The position numbers were made by a program, and so were the translations under genes. A stretch of 8,280 nucleotides of DNA, taken from NCBI GenBank assembly GCA_023488865.1, contig JAMDDG010000117.1, positions 1 through 8,280 on the forward strand, in the 5' to 3' direction. This document shows positions 1 through 7,037 of the stretch, one piece after another. Source of the stretch: Bacteroidota bacterium (lineage in GTDB: Bacteria; Bacteroidota; Bacteroidia; Bacteroidales; Prolixibacteraceae). Numbering within the stretch: position 1 is the stretch's first letter; the number at the start of each line of letters is the position of its first letter. Below the pieces are notes generated by a model. It saw nothing but the letters and a program-made list of their open reading frames with translations, was not told where the DNA came from and searched no databases.

Positions 1-770
1 AAGGGATTCTTAACCGCAGGTATCGAAGAGAATTGGGCCTTGATGGTTTTTTCAACGGTATCTACGTTGATGTCTCCTACAATAGCAATGGCCTGAAGAT
101 CGGTACGGTACCAGTCGTGGTAAAATTGACGTAAAGTATCATACTTAAAATGTTTGATGATCGCTGAATCACCAATCACATCGCGTACTGCATATTTAGA
201 ACCTTTAAAGAGAACAGGAAAATAAGCCCGCTGCATCCTGAAACCAGCTGTGCGGCGCGTTCTCCACTCTTCCGTGATCACACCACGTTCAAGGTCAATC
301 TCTTTATCGGTCAACAAAAGGTAGTGCGACCAATCGTGCAAAATCAGCAAACAGGTGTCTACCAGTCCGGGGGAAGTGACCGGTACATCGCTCAGGTTAT
401 AGACCGTTTCACTAAAAGAGGTGTAGGCATTGATGTTACGCCCAAAAGCTACCCCATGCTTTTCCAGGGTACTGATAATCCCTTTGTCCGGAAAATTTTT
501 TGTTCCGTTAAAAGCCATGTGCTCCAGAAAGTGGGCCAGCCCGTTCTGGTTATCCTCCTCGAGTAAGGCACCTACATTCTGAATAATGTAAAAGCTCGCC
601 CGCTCTTTAGGCTCCTCGTTGTGCTTGATGTAATAAGTCATTCCGTTCGGCAATTTTCCGATGCGAATGGTGGGATCGGTTGCCAATGGCTGTGCACCCG
701 AACCAAGAGCTAAAACAGTGAAAAACAAGGTACCAAAGAATGCAACTCCAAAGAATCTCTTCATTTTCAT
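1..770 (-). CDS. Secreted M16 (pitrilysin/insulinase-type) zinc metallopeptidase, N-terminal part only
   Basis: A signal peptide of about 26 residues (MKMKR, hydrophobic stretch, then a likely cut at SGA|Q) predicts export to the periplasm. It is followed by a typical M16 N-terminal domain. The inverted zinc motif HFLEH is at residues 80-84 (H80 and H84 bind zinc, E83 is the catalytic base). E161 lies 77 residues after H84, the spacing of the third zinc ligand in pitrilysin. The stretch around ERGVITEEW (161-169) is also typical of the family. Only 256 codons lie in the window. Single-chain M16 proteins of this kind usually exceed 900 residues with a second inactive M16 domain, so most of the gene is beyond position 1. 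The ATG at 770 is used, with a second in-frame ATG at 764 as an alternative. There is no clear Shine-Dalgarno sequence. It is probably a housekeeping protein or peptide-degrading enzyme unrelated to the peptide-export genes, although periplasmic peptide turnover cannot be excluded. Confidence 0.93.
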   Translation of the reverse strand, partial: MKMKRFFGVAFFGTLFFTVLALGSGAQPLATDPTIRIGKLPNGMTYYIKHNEEPKERASFYIIQNVGALLEEDNQNGLAHFLEHMAFNGTKNFPDKGIISTLEKHGVAFGRNINAYTSFSETVYNLSDVPVTSPGLVDTCLLILHDWSHYLLLTDKEIDLERGVITEEWRTRRTAGFRMQRAYFPVLFKGSKYAVRDVIGDSAIIKHFKYDTLRQFYHDWYRTDLQAIAIVGDINVDTVEKTIKAQFSSIPAVKNP

Positions 771-873
771 TGTGAAATTAATTTAGGTTTAAAATTCCTG
801 AAAAGAGAATGTTACCAGAAAGCGAATGGTTAGGCGTTTTTAATAAAACCCACTTACCAGGAAAGTTCAATAT

Positions 874-881
874 CAAAGTTA
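874..881 (-). promoter_or_regulatory. Possible Bacteroidota-type -7 element for the M16 peptidase gene
   Basis: Read on the minus strand this is TAACTTTG, an exact match to the TAnnTTTG -7 consensus of the primary sigma factor in Bacteroidota. It lies about 104 bases upstream of the M16 start. I could not find a good TTG -33 partner at the usual distance, so the assignment rests on one box only. Confidence 0.35.
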
Positions 882-948
882 CAATTATTATCGTTAAATA
901 TCGAATCCTAATAATCTGATTAGTAGGAAAAATTAAAATAAATTACAG

Positions 949-1012
949 CTACAAGTTCTCACAGCAGCCGAAGTCAAGGTGATTTTTCTCCCCAAAGCCT
1001 AAATAATGTCCT
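949..1012 (-). pseudogene. Decayed fragment of a Cas6-like gene 3' end (second copy)
   Basis: Read on the minus strand this ends in a frame giving YLGFGEKNHLDFGCCENL followed by TAG. The C-terminus of the partial gene at the right edge of the window is YLGFGEKNYLGFGCCENL, so 16 of 18 residues agree. The DNA is only about 78 percent identical over about 55 bases, and most differences are silent. The copy therefore diverged while still under protein-level selection before it broke. About 5 bases are missing relative to the right-hand copy next to the AGGACA codons, which shifts the frame. Nothing recognisable as Cas6 continues upstream (1013-1084). One change replaces a glycine of the glycine-rich loop with aspartate. 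It is a remnant with no expected function. It could mark a former tandem cas6, or a 3' end carried by an inserted element. Confidence 0.75.
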
Positions 1013-1057
1013 GAAAATCAGTGTGTAACACCAAATAAAAAATTTCATTGCTCTTCT

Positions 1058-1075
1058 AAATGTTTTACTACATTT
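1058..1075 (-). terminator. Weak hairpin downstream of the C39 exporter gene
   Basis: AAATGT (1058-1063) pairs with ACATTT (1070-1075) around a six-base loop, starting 10 bases after the exporter stop codon. On the minus strand a run of six T lies about 15 bases further on. The short AT-only stem makes this a weak candidate for an intrinsic terminator. Confidence 0.25.
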
Positions 1076-1084
1076 TCAAAGATC

Positions 1085-3259
1085 TCAACTCCGGACCAAT
1101 AATATCTCTTCAAAAGCCTCCCGATACAATCTGTTGCTACAGATTATCTCTTCATGTGTTCCGGAAGCTGCTACTTGTTTGTCCTCAATGACATATATAA
1201 AATCGGTCTGACGTGCCAATTGAACCCTGTGTGTTATAAAAATGATCATCATCTCCTTCTTTTTCTGCTGCAAGAGTTTTAATACGAACTGTTCCGAACG
1301 GCGGTCCATTGCAGCAGTTGCCTCATCCAGCAACAAAACCTGTGGCTTCTGGTAAAGGGCGCGTGCAAGGGCGATCAGTTGTTGCTGTCCGCCAGAGAGG
1401 TTGGCACTGTTCTCGTGGATAATGGTGGCATACCCCTGCTGAAACTCCCTGATAAAGGGATCGAGGCCCGTTTCGATGCAAAAATTGACCACTTGCTGCA
1501 CATCGGGTTTCTCCTCCAGGCAGATATTTTCCAGGATGGTACCGTTGAAGAGCTTCACCTGCTGCGAGACCACTGCGATGTGATCACGCCATTCGGGTAC
1601 AGGCATAGAGGACCAATCCGAACCATTGATACAGATCCCGCCCGACTCGAAGGGATAAAACCTTTGGAGAACGGCCATCAGGGTACTCTTTCCGCATCCG
1701 ATCTCGCCAAAGATGGTGACAGCTTTCCCCTTTTCAAATTTCATGCTGATCCCCTTCAATAAAAGACCCTTACCAGGAAACCTGAAATTCAACTCTTTTA
1801 ATTCAAGGGTGCGAATATCCACAAACTCCTGTGGAACATGTACATCTACCACGTACTCCGGCTCGGCGGCAGAGAATTCGTACATGCGCTCAAAGGCTAT
1901 TTTGGCTTCCTGAAACTGGATGTTGGCCATGGCGGTGTTAATCACAGAGGTGACCAGGCTACCGGCTATGGAGACAATGGCCATCATCTGACCCAAAAGC
2001 AGTTGTTGTCCCAGAACCAGAAAGGAGCTCCAGGCAATCACACCTGAAAGAAGTACCACGCTTCCGGCCTGCGCCCACAAATTGATTTTGTTACCAAGAA
2101 GGCCAAGTTCGAAGGACTTCTCCTGGAAGAAATTGTAGACAACCTGTACCGATTTAGCCAGCAGGGACTCCTTGTTCCCGGATTTGATGACCCTGATGCC
2201 CTGAATGGTATCGATGTATTTGCTCTCTGTCAGGGCATAGGTTTGCATCACCTCCCGCTGCTTGTTGATGACCCTTTTGTTGTATCTCCAGGCCAGCAAC
2301 CCAAAAACAGGAATTGCCAACAGGGTAATCATTCCTGTGGACAGGGAGAGCATAAAAATATAGGCCAGGGAGGAAATTACCACCAATACATCGATCAGGA
2401 TATTGCTGCTCAGGCTGATCACCACCCGTTGTATCCGTTGGGAGTCGTTCAGACGGCCAATCATATCGCCGGTTGAGGTGCTGTCAAAAAAACTCTCCGG
2501 CAGAAGCAGCAATTTTCCAAAGAATGAAGATACCACCCTGATGTTCATATCTTTACTTTGTCTGATTAGCATGATGCCCCTGATATACCCGATGAAAGCC
2601 CTGGCCAATAAAATAGCGACAAAGATCCCCAGGCTTTTAAACAATAGTTCCCGGTCTCCGGAAGGAAGTATTTTATCAATTAATTTCTGGGTGTAGATGG
2701 CCACTGCCAGTCCGAGGACCGACAATACGACCCCCATCAAAGCCGCCACCGAAAGCACCGGAACATCCTCTTTGATTAACCCCCTGATCCAGTTCCACTG
2801 GTTTTTCGACTCTGTCTTTTTTCTTTTGAAGTCTTTGCCGGGTTTGAGCAAAAGCATGGCTTTCGATTCCCAGACGGCTTCAAGCTCTGTTTCCGTGTAT
2901 TCCATAATTCCCGAGCCAGGATCGCCGATGGTAAAACTGCCCGCTTCGTATCCGTAACATACTACATAATGCTCCAATTTCCCCTCCTTCAGAATATGAA
3001 GAATTACAGGCACCTCCATCTTCTTCAGGTTTTCTGCATCGGCTTCGTACCCCTTCACTTCGAACCCCAGCTTTTGGGCCGATTGGTAGAGCCCCAGCAA
3101 GCTGGTGCCCTGCAGAGTGGTGCCACTGGTCTCCCTGAGCTTCTCCTGGGTGATCTCCCCGCCATGGTACTTGACTATGGAGGTAAGGCAGGCCAACCCA
3201 CAATAAGACTGACTGTATTGTTTGGTGAATGTCTTTTTGATCAGTTTATGTACTTTCAT
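1085..3259 (-). CDS. Peptidase-containing ABC exporter (C39 protease, membrane domain, ATPase) for double-glycine-leader peptides
   Basis: This 724-residue inner-membrane protein should cut leader peptides after Gly-Gly and export the core peptide using ATP. The N-terminal C39 cysteine protease domain (about 10-140) has oxyanion Q14, catalytic C20 in SYCGLACL, H97 in EHYVV and D113 in GDPGSG, so it appears active. A type-1 exporter membrane domain covers roughly 165-445 with about six hydrophobic segments. The nucleotide-binding domain has Walker A GEIGCGKST (518-526), Q-loop Q566, signature LSGGQ (621-625), Walker B VLLLDE (641-646) and switch H677. All are intact, and the length is normal for the family. 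The ATG at 3259 overlaps the stop of the preceding thioredoxin-fold gene by 4 bases (ATGA), so translation is probably coupled. Its likely substrate in this window is the GG peptide at 7038-7235. No HlyD-like adaptor gene adjoins it, whereas such exporters normally need one in diderms. GC content is close to that of the surrounding chromosome. Confidence 0.95.
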   Translation of the reverse strand: MKVHKLIKKTFTKQYSQSYCGLACLTSIVKYHGGEITQEKLRETSGTTLQGTSLLGLYQSAQKLGFEVKGYEADAENLKKMEVPVILHILKEGKLEHYVVCYGYEAGSFTIGDPGSGIMEYTETELEAVWESKAMLLLKPGKDFKRKKTESKNQWNWIRGLIKEDVPVLSVAALMGVVLSVLGLAVAIYTQKLIDKILPSGDRELLFKSLGIFVAILLARAFIGYIRGIMLIRQSKDMNIRVVSSFFGKLLLLPESFFDSTSTGDMIGRLNDSQRIQRVVISLSSNILIDVLVVISSLAYIFMLSLSTGMITLLAIPVFGLLAWRYNKRVINKQREVMQTYALTESKYIDTIQGIRVIKSGNKESLLAKSVQVVYNFFQEKSFELGLLGNKINLWAQAGSVVLLSGVIAWSSFLVLGQQLLLGQMMAIVSIAGSLVTSVINTAMANIQFQEAKIAFERMYEFSAAEPEYVVDVHVPQEFVDIRTLELKELNFRFPGKGLLLKGISMKFEKGKAVTIFGEIGCGKSTLMAVLQRFYPFESGGICINGSDWSSMPVPEWRDHIAVVSQQVKLFNGTILENICLEEKPDVQQVVNFCIETGLDPFIREFQQGYATIIHENSANLSGGQQQLIALARALYQKPQVLLLDEATAAMDRRSEQFVLKLLQQKKKEMMIIFITHRVQLARQTDFIYVIEDKQVAASGTHEEIICSNRLYREAFEEILLVRS

Positions 3260-3789
3260 AGGTTTTCATTGCCATCAATAATCTTAAGTACTGTCTCCAT
3301 CTCCACCTCCCCGATAAATTGTTTCAGCAACCGCTTGTCTGTACCATATATGAAAACAGAAGGGAAAACCGATGTACCAAAATATTTTTTAAACTGGAAG
3401 TTGCGATCGTACAGGATGACAAGGTTATCGACCTGCCAAAGCTTGAACTTATCGACAAAAGCTGCAATCCTTTTGGTAGAATCATCTGGAGTGATCAGGA
3501 TCATATTGGCCTTTGCGAAACGGTCGGGCTGTCTCCCGATCTCAGTTGCTTCGTACTGGCAATGCTCACACTCGGGGTGAAAATAGATAATTACCGTAGG
3601 TTGATGAGGATTAAACCCATCCAGACAGGTTTGCCCCCCGTGCAGCGATTCAAAACAGCAATGCTGCAAGGTTTGAATTTTTTCTGCCGCCTCCTTCTTC
3701 GCCCTGTAGGTTTGAAAAGTGTGCGCGATAAGCCAGCCTGCCGTTAAAAGCAAAACAAAACCAACCAGATACTTAAACAATTTTCGCAT
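3256..3789 (-). CDS. Membrane-anchored thioredoxin-fold (TlpA/redoxin-like) protein
   Basis: This 177-residue protein has one N-terminal membrane segment (about 7-23), with the rest predicted in the periplasm. The thioredoxin fold is shown by a beta strand (TVIIYF), the redox motif C74-E-H-C77 in HPECEHCQYE, a later strand (ANMILIT), and the cis-proline region VFPSVF with P143. Three further cysteines (C44, C45, C55) precede the fold, which is more than a simple TlpA protein has. The gene overlaps the upstream membrane-protein gene by 1 base (TGATG) and the downstream C39 exporter by 4 bases, so the three are almost certainly one operon. From this context I infer a role in forming or reducing disulfides in the exported peptide, whose predicted core has two cysteines, or in keeping the C39 cysteine active. 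The direction of the redox reaction cannot be read from the sequence. Confidence 0.85.
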   Translation of the reverse strand: MRKLFKYLVGFVLLLTAGWLIAHTFQTYRAKKEAAEKIQTLQHCCFESLHGGQTCLDGFNPHQPTVIIYFHPECEHCQYEATEIGRQPDRFAKANMILITPDDSTKRIAAFVDKFKLWQVDNLVILYDRNFQFKKYFGTSVFPSVFIYGTDKRLLKQFIGEVEMETVLKIIDGNENL

Positions 3790-4433
3790 CAGGTAAGGTT
3801 AACCGTTAAGAACATCACGAACAAAACCCAAAGCAAAAGACCTGTACCGTATGAGGACGCCACCCTTTTCAGGGAGTTTTCAAACGGCTTTTTGAGCAAC
3901 CCCGACAGCAACCAGGCTAATACCAGCCAATACAACAGTTCAAAAACATTGATCAGCGAAAAGGGATAAAAAAACAGTTTATCAACGGAGTCGCGATGAA
4001 ACAACTCCAGAAATGACAGCGGCTGAAACTGCAAATCATCCAGTTTGCTGACATCTTTGAAAAAGATCAGTATTATAAGTTTTGTGATTCCTGCCAATAC
4101 AAAAACAAAATCTGCAAGAAGGGATACCTTAAATAGATTCTTGAACCGAACCTGGCTATTGGCCAAAAAGCATCCGATGTACAGGCAAACTGCAGTAAAA
4201 CTTACCCTTATAATAACAACAATGGGGATAAATACATAACCAATCCATTGCCATTTTTGAAAATCACCAAACATTTTTTCTATCCTGTCAACTGCAAGTT
4301 GCTCACCAAATGATTGGTAATATAATCCTTCAGTTAAAAAAAGGTAATTTACAGAAAAGGTTAGTAAGATGTATAACCCGACTATTATGGAAAAGAAAAT
4401 CGCAAAGTTGAATTCGAAAATATGTTTATCCAT
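3789..4433 (-). CDS. Five-helix integral membrane protein of unknown function, first gene of the exporter operon
   Basis: I do not recognise the family. The protein has about five hydrophobic segments: one near the N-terminus (FNFAIFFSIIVGLYILL), a long one after a polar loop rich in charged residues, then three more ending close to the C-terminus. Two cysteines lie inside the second segment (VCLYIGC). The overall plan is loosely Yip1-like, but I see no diagnostic motif. Its 1-base overlap with the thioredoxin-fold gene and the coupled C39 exporter beyond imply a shared job, for example as a redox partner, adaptor or immunity protein. I chose the ATG at 4433 (214 residues, MDKHIFEF). The same frame extends to a GTG at 4451, which would add six residues. 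Neither has a strong ribosome binding site. Base composition is lower in GC than in the next two genes and grades into the AT-rich segment to the right. Confidence 0.75.
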   Translation of the reverse strand: MDKHIFEFNFAIFFSIIVGLYILLTFSVNYLFLTEGLYYQSFGEQLAVDRIEKMFGDFQKWQWIGYVFIPIVVIIRVSFTAVCLYIGCFLANSQVRFKNLFKVSLLADFVFVLAGITKLIILIFFKDVSKLDDLQFQPLSFLELFHRDSVDKLFFYPFSLINVFELLYWLVLAWLLSGLLKKPFENSLKRVASSYGTGLLLWVLFVMFLTVNLT

Positions 4434-4686
4434 GTCAAAGGAATTGAACACTTATTAAATATCAATTACTAATACATAATACTTCGGTATTCTTTTATTA
4501 ACCATTAATAATCAGTGAATTGCAAAATAGTTTTTATTTCTAATTATTTCCATATTTCTATGTATTTCAACCTATTACAATATTTTAAAGAATCATAAGT
4601 AAAAAATTTACCGAACTATTGAATAGAGATACAATATTTCAAAACACTAATTGAACCTCAAATTCCATATACATAATTTATTTAGG
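4434..4686. other. AT-rich spacer ahead of the exporter operon
   Basis: This spacer of about 250 bases separates the ABC ATPase stop codon from the exporter operon and must hold the operon's promoter if it is transcribed separately. The best -7-like element I see is CTATTTTGC on the minus strand around 4522-4530. It is one base short of the TAnnTTTG spacing, so I do not call it. A small hairpin at 4478-4491 is listed separately. I found no small double-glycine ORF here. Confidence 0.6.
4478..4491 (+). terminator. Small hairpin with a C(UUCG)G tetraloop, terminator-like on the plus strand
   Basis: AATAC-TTCG-GTATT forms a five-base-pair stem closed by the exceptionally stable C(UUCG)G tetraloop. 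On the plus strand it is followed by a T-rich tract (CTTTTATT). No plus-strand gene reads into it. On the minus strand it would sit in the leader of the exporter operon with loop CGAAG. It could be a weak terminator or an RNA-stability element in the leader. Confidence 0.35.
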
Positions 4687-5385
4687 CTAAGTTCTAATAT
4701 CAAAGTACTTATCCAATTCCTTTAAAGTATCTAAGTTTGCTTTAATATCATTAACAATTATTCCCTTGTTAATGATTAAAATCCGACTACAGATTTCTGA
4801 AATATGTTTCAAATCATGGCTTGAAATAAGTTGTGTAGTTTCAAACTTCTTCAAACTAATAAGCTTATTTCTTAACCACATTTGTGATGTCGGATCCAAA
4901 TTTGCAAATGGCTCATCAAGAATTAGAATTTCTGGATTACCAATCAAAGAAGCAATTATGCCGATTTTGTTTTTATTCCCTCTTGATAAATCTCTAATTA
5001 ACTTATTACTTCCAAGCAAATCTTCATCACAGAAATTTTTAAATTCAATTAGAAGTCTTGATAATTCATCCTTTGAAACATTATGCAAACTTGCAATAAA
5101 ATTGAAGTATTCTTTGGAAGTTAAAAATCCGATTAAAAAATTTTCGTCAATATATGAACCAGTATAATTCTTCCAATTCTCAAAACTTGAAACATCTTGA
5201 TCTTTTGAGTAAACAATACCTTCGTTAGCTTTAATTAAATCTAATACTAAATTTATCATTGTCGTTTTTCCAGCTCCATTGTTACCTACCAATCCAACAA
5301 TTTCTCCTTTACCAATTTTCAAGTATCCTATATCAACTACCTTTACTTGATTATAGATTTTTATAAGATTTTCAATTTTAATCAT
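4687..5385 (-). CDS. ABC transporter ATP-binding protein, partner of the DUF5687-like membrane protein
   Basis: This is a 232-residue stand-alone ATPase. It has Walker A GNNGAGKTT (34-42), Walker B EILILDEP (152-159), D-loop NLDP and switch H190 in SSHD. The signature region reads LSRGNKNK (from 133) instead of LSGGQ. Such degeneration is common in ATPases of multi-helix ABC-2-type exporters, but it may affect activity. I chose the ATG at 5385 (MIKIENLIKIY). It starts just after the stop of the DUF5687-like gene, leaving four bases between them, and gives the standard N-terminus. A longer frame from a TTG at 5433 would overlap the previous gene by 44 bases and adds 16 untypical residues. The pair forms a two-gene ABC system downstream of the GG peptide. 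By analogy with known bacteriocin clusters it could pump the peptide away from the producer (immunity). Codon use is very AT-rich. Confidence 0.9.
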   Translation of the reverse strand: MIKIENLIKIYNQVKVVDIGYLKIGKGEIVGLVGNNGAGKTTMINLVLDLIKANEGIVYSKDQDVSSFENWKNYTGSYIDENFLIGFLTSKEYFNFIASLHNVSKDELSRLLIEFKNFCDEDLLGSNKLIRDLSRGNKNKIGIIASLIGNPEILILDEPFANLDPTSQMWLRNKLISLKKFETTQLISSHDLKHISEICSRILIINKGIIVNDIKANLDTLKELDKYFDIRT

Positions 5386-5389
5386 AATC

Positions 5390-6868
5390 TCAATTTCTAA
5401 AATTTTCTGAAAGTATATATTTTCTTTTAACAAATAATTTGAATATTACACTCAATAACAATTTTCTATAACTAAAACCTAAAACACCTATAACACCAAT
5501 GAAATAAATACTATATGATTGCAAATTAAAATAGTTAAAACCCAAATTAATTAATTTAGGCGATAATAAGGATATTACAACAATAAAAACTTGGTGAAAA
5601 GAAAATCCTTCATAATTAAAAAACGCACTTCTATTAAAATCTATTTTTCGTCCGTTTAACAATCCCAAAACTAAGATTATATAAGATGTGAATCCAATAT
5701 TAAAAAAGAAAAGGCATGTATTGAATAATAAGATCTTTAATCCAAATATTGAGTAAACACAAGAACATATAAAACATATAAAATTTATAATAATAAAAAA
5801 CCAATATTTAGCTGTGATGTAGTTTATAAGATTACTTTTGCTCAAAATAAAATTAAAATAACTACTTTCCCAAGAAAAGATAAATTGTCCATATTGTATC
5901 ATAAATATCGAAGTTACAATTGTTCCAAAGTATATCAAAATATCATAATTTAATACACCGCTTGAGTAAAATTTAAATCCAAATAATAATAACAATAATG
6001 AAGTATACACAAATGTTTTAGGTCGTTTGTTTCTCCAGATTAATTTAAACTCAAGAAGGATAAAATTTGACGTTTGCCCATAAATATCAAAAAAGTCAAG
6101 TATTTTTGAATTATGCACATATGTATTTTTACCATTTGAAAAGTCGTCCAAATAAGCTCTACTTTTTAAAAATTTATATGTAATAAAATATGTGAAGGAA
6201 AAATAAGCAAAAGGTATTAAAATATAAACAGCATTTTTTTCTATTTTTAAAATAAGAAGATTCAAAAGAAAAGAGATAGAGAAAATATTCTCAAATTCAA
6301 GATACCAAATTAGCAGTAAACAAAAGATGAAAAAAATGGAGTATATTGGTACTAAATAAAAATATTTTTTTATTAAAAAATTAATAAAATTGTTAGCGAA
6401 TATAAATAAGAATAAGGTTATAGCCAAAATTACAGCATAACTTAATGACTTACTAACAAAAACAACCTTTATGATAAATGGAAGGATTAGAAACAAGGGA
6501 ATTAAATTATAAAAATTAAAAATTGATTTGAATAATAAAAAATTTATTATTGTTTTTCTTTTTATTGGTAAGTGCAAATAATAGAATATTGATGATACAG
6601 GATTTTTTTGCCAAAAGAATCGTAATAATAAATCGATAAAAACAAAATAGAAAAATAGAGTAATGAATTCTTCAATAGGTTCTTTAAATGGGAAAATATC
6701 TGAAATGATTTTATCAACAAAATATCCCAAAAAGAATATATTAAGCAATAGCCATAATCTTCCTATTAATAATAAAATATTTATAATTATGGCACTATTA
6801 GAAAAGCGTGACCTTAATATTTCTATTAATTGATGTTTCAGAAAAAGTTGAAACTGATGTCGTATCAT
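5390..6868 (-). CDS. Polytopic membrane protein, DUF5687-like ABC permease
   Basis: This 492-residue protein has about twelve predicted membrane helices and few charged loops. The N-terminal section (LFLKHQLIEILRSR, then a helix, GYFVDKIISDIFPFKEPIE, and YYLHLPIKRKTIINFL) matches my memory of the Bacteroidota DUF5687 family in both content and length. The first 30 residues, with a cytoplasmic amphipathic start before helix 1, are typical of ABC-2-like permeases. The next gene downstream, four bases away, is an ABC ATPase, so this is very likely its membrane subunit. The substrate is unknown. Its position after the GG-peptide gene suggests export of, or resistance to, that peptide. The gene is extremely AT-rich (mostly AAT, TTT, ATT and AAA codons), far more so than the M16, C39 and DUF2059 genes, consistent with horizontal transfer. 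The start is the ATG at 6868. Confidence 0.82.
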   Translation of the reverse strand: MIRHQFQLFLKHQLIEILRSRFSNSAIIINILLLIGRLWLLLNIFFLGYFVDKIISDIFPFKEPIEEFITLFFYFVFIDLLLRFFWQKNPVSSIFYYLHLPIKRKTIINFLLFKSIFNFYNLIPLFLILPFIIKVVFVSKSLSYAVILAITLFLFIFANNFINFLIKKYFYLVPIYSIFFIFCLLLIWYLEFENIFSISFLLNLLILKIEKNAVYILIPFAYFSFTYFITYKFLKSRAYLDDFSNGKNTYVHNSKILDFFDIYGQTSNFILLEFKLIWRNKRPKTFVYTSLLLLLFGFKFYSSGVLNYDILIYFGTIVTSIFMIQYGQFIFSWESSYFNFILSKSNLINYITAKYWFFIIINFICFICSCVYSIFGLKILLFNTCLFFFNIGFTSYIILVLGLLNGRKIDFNRSAFFNYEGFSFHQVFIVVISLLSPKLINLGFNYFNLQSYSIYFIGVIGVLGFSYRKLLLSVIFKLFVKRKYILSENFRN

Positions 6869-7037
6869 AAATAATTTTGAAATATTGATTACAATAATGC
6901 CAAAGAATTAAATTATAACCTGTTGTTAATCTGTTAAATTTGATTGGGCTTATTTGATTTTTTTCTATAACAAAATTTAAAGGGGTAACTTATAACAATG
7001 GTTAAAAAGTTACCTCTTTAAATTTATTTATTAATGA
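6869..7037. other. Spacer between the GG-peptide gene and the DUF5687-like gene
   Basis: This AT-rich spacer of 169 bases contains the 19-base inverted repeat at 6973-7025 and then about 100 bases that could hold a separate promoter for the ABC pair. No exact TAnnTTTG box was found. The closest on the minus strand is TAATTCTTTG near 6901-6910. Confidence 0.5.
6973..7025 (-). terminator. Long inverted repeat after the GG-peptide gene, terminator or attenuator
   Basis: The arms at 6973-6991 and 7007-7025 are 19 bases each with a single mismatch, around a 15-base loop. The hairpin begins 12 bases after the peptide stop codon. On the minus strand the stem ends in a CCCC-TTTAAATTTTG stretch, which gives a modest T-rich tail. 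Such an element would end most transcripts after the short peptide gene and let fewer continue into the ABC genes, giving more peptide than transporter. The odd base pair is G-U on a plus-strand RNA but C-A on the minus. That fits a plus-strand fold slightly better, so the direction is not certain. Confidence 0.6.

Larger units (their letters stand above)
771..1084. other. Intergenic spacer between the C39 exporter and the M16 peptidase
   Basis: This 314-base stretch has no intact gene. Positions 771-948 are AT-rich and hold the likely leader and promoter of the M16 gene. Positions 949-1012 hold the Cas6-like 3' fragment described separately. Positions 1013-1084 are AT-rich and include a weak hairpin after the exporter stop codon. 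No CRISPR repeats or tRNA are seen here. Confidence 0.7.

Noticed and set aside
324..566. An 80-codon plus-strand open frame at the left end
   Set aside because: The minus strand here encodes the M16 domain with the HFLEH motif; the plus-strand frame has no homology that I can see.
2880..3203. A 107-codon minus-strand open frame inside the C39 domain
   Set aside because: It is an out-of-frame reading of the exporter gene, whose own frame carries all the C39 catalytic residues.
2969..3580. A 203-codon plus-strand open frame across the exporter and thioredoxin-fold gene boundary
   Set aside because: It lies opposite two genes with clear catalytic motifs and has no recognisable domain, so it is a shadow frame.
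5386..5433. An N-terminal extension of the ABC ATPase from a TTG codon
   Set aside because: It would overlap the upstream gene by 44 bases and adds residues absent from ABC ATPases; the ATG at 5385 gives the standard start.
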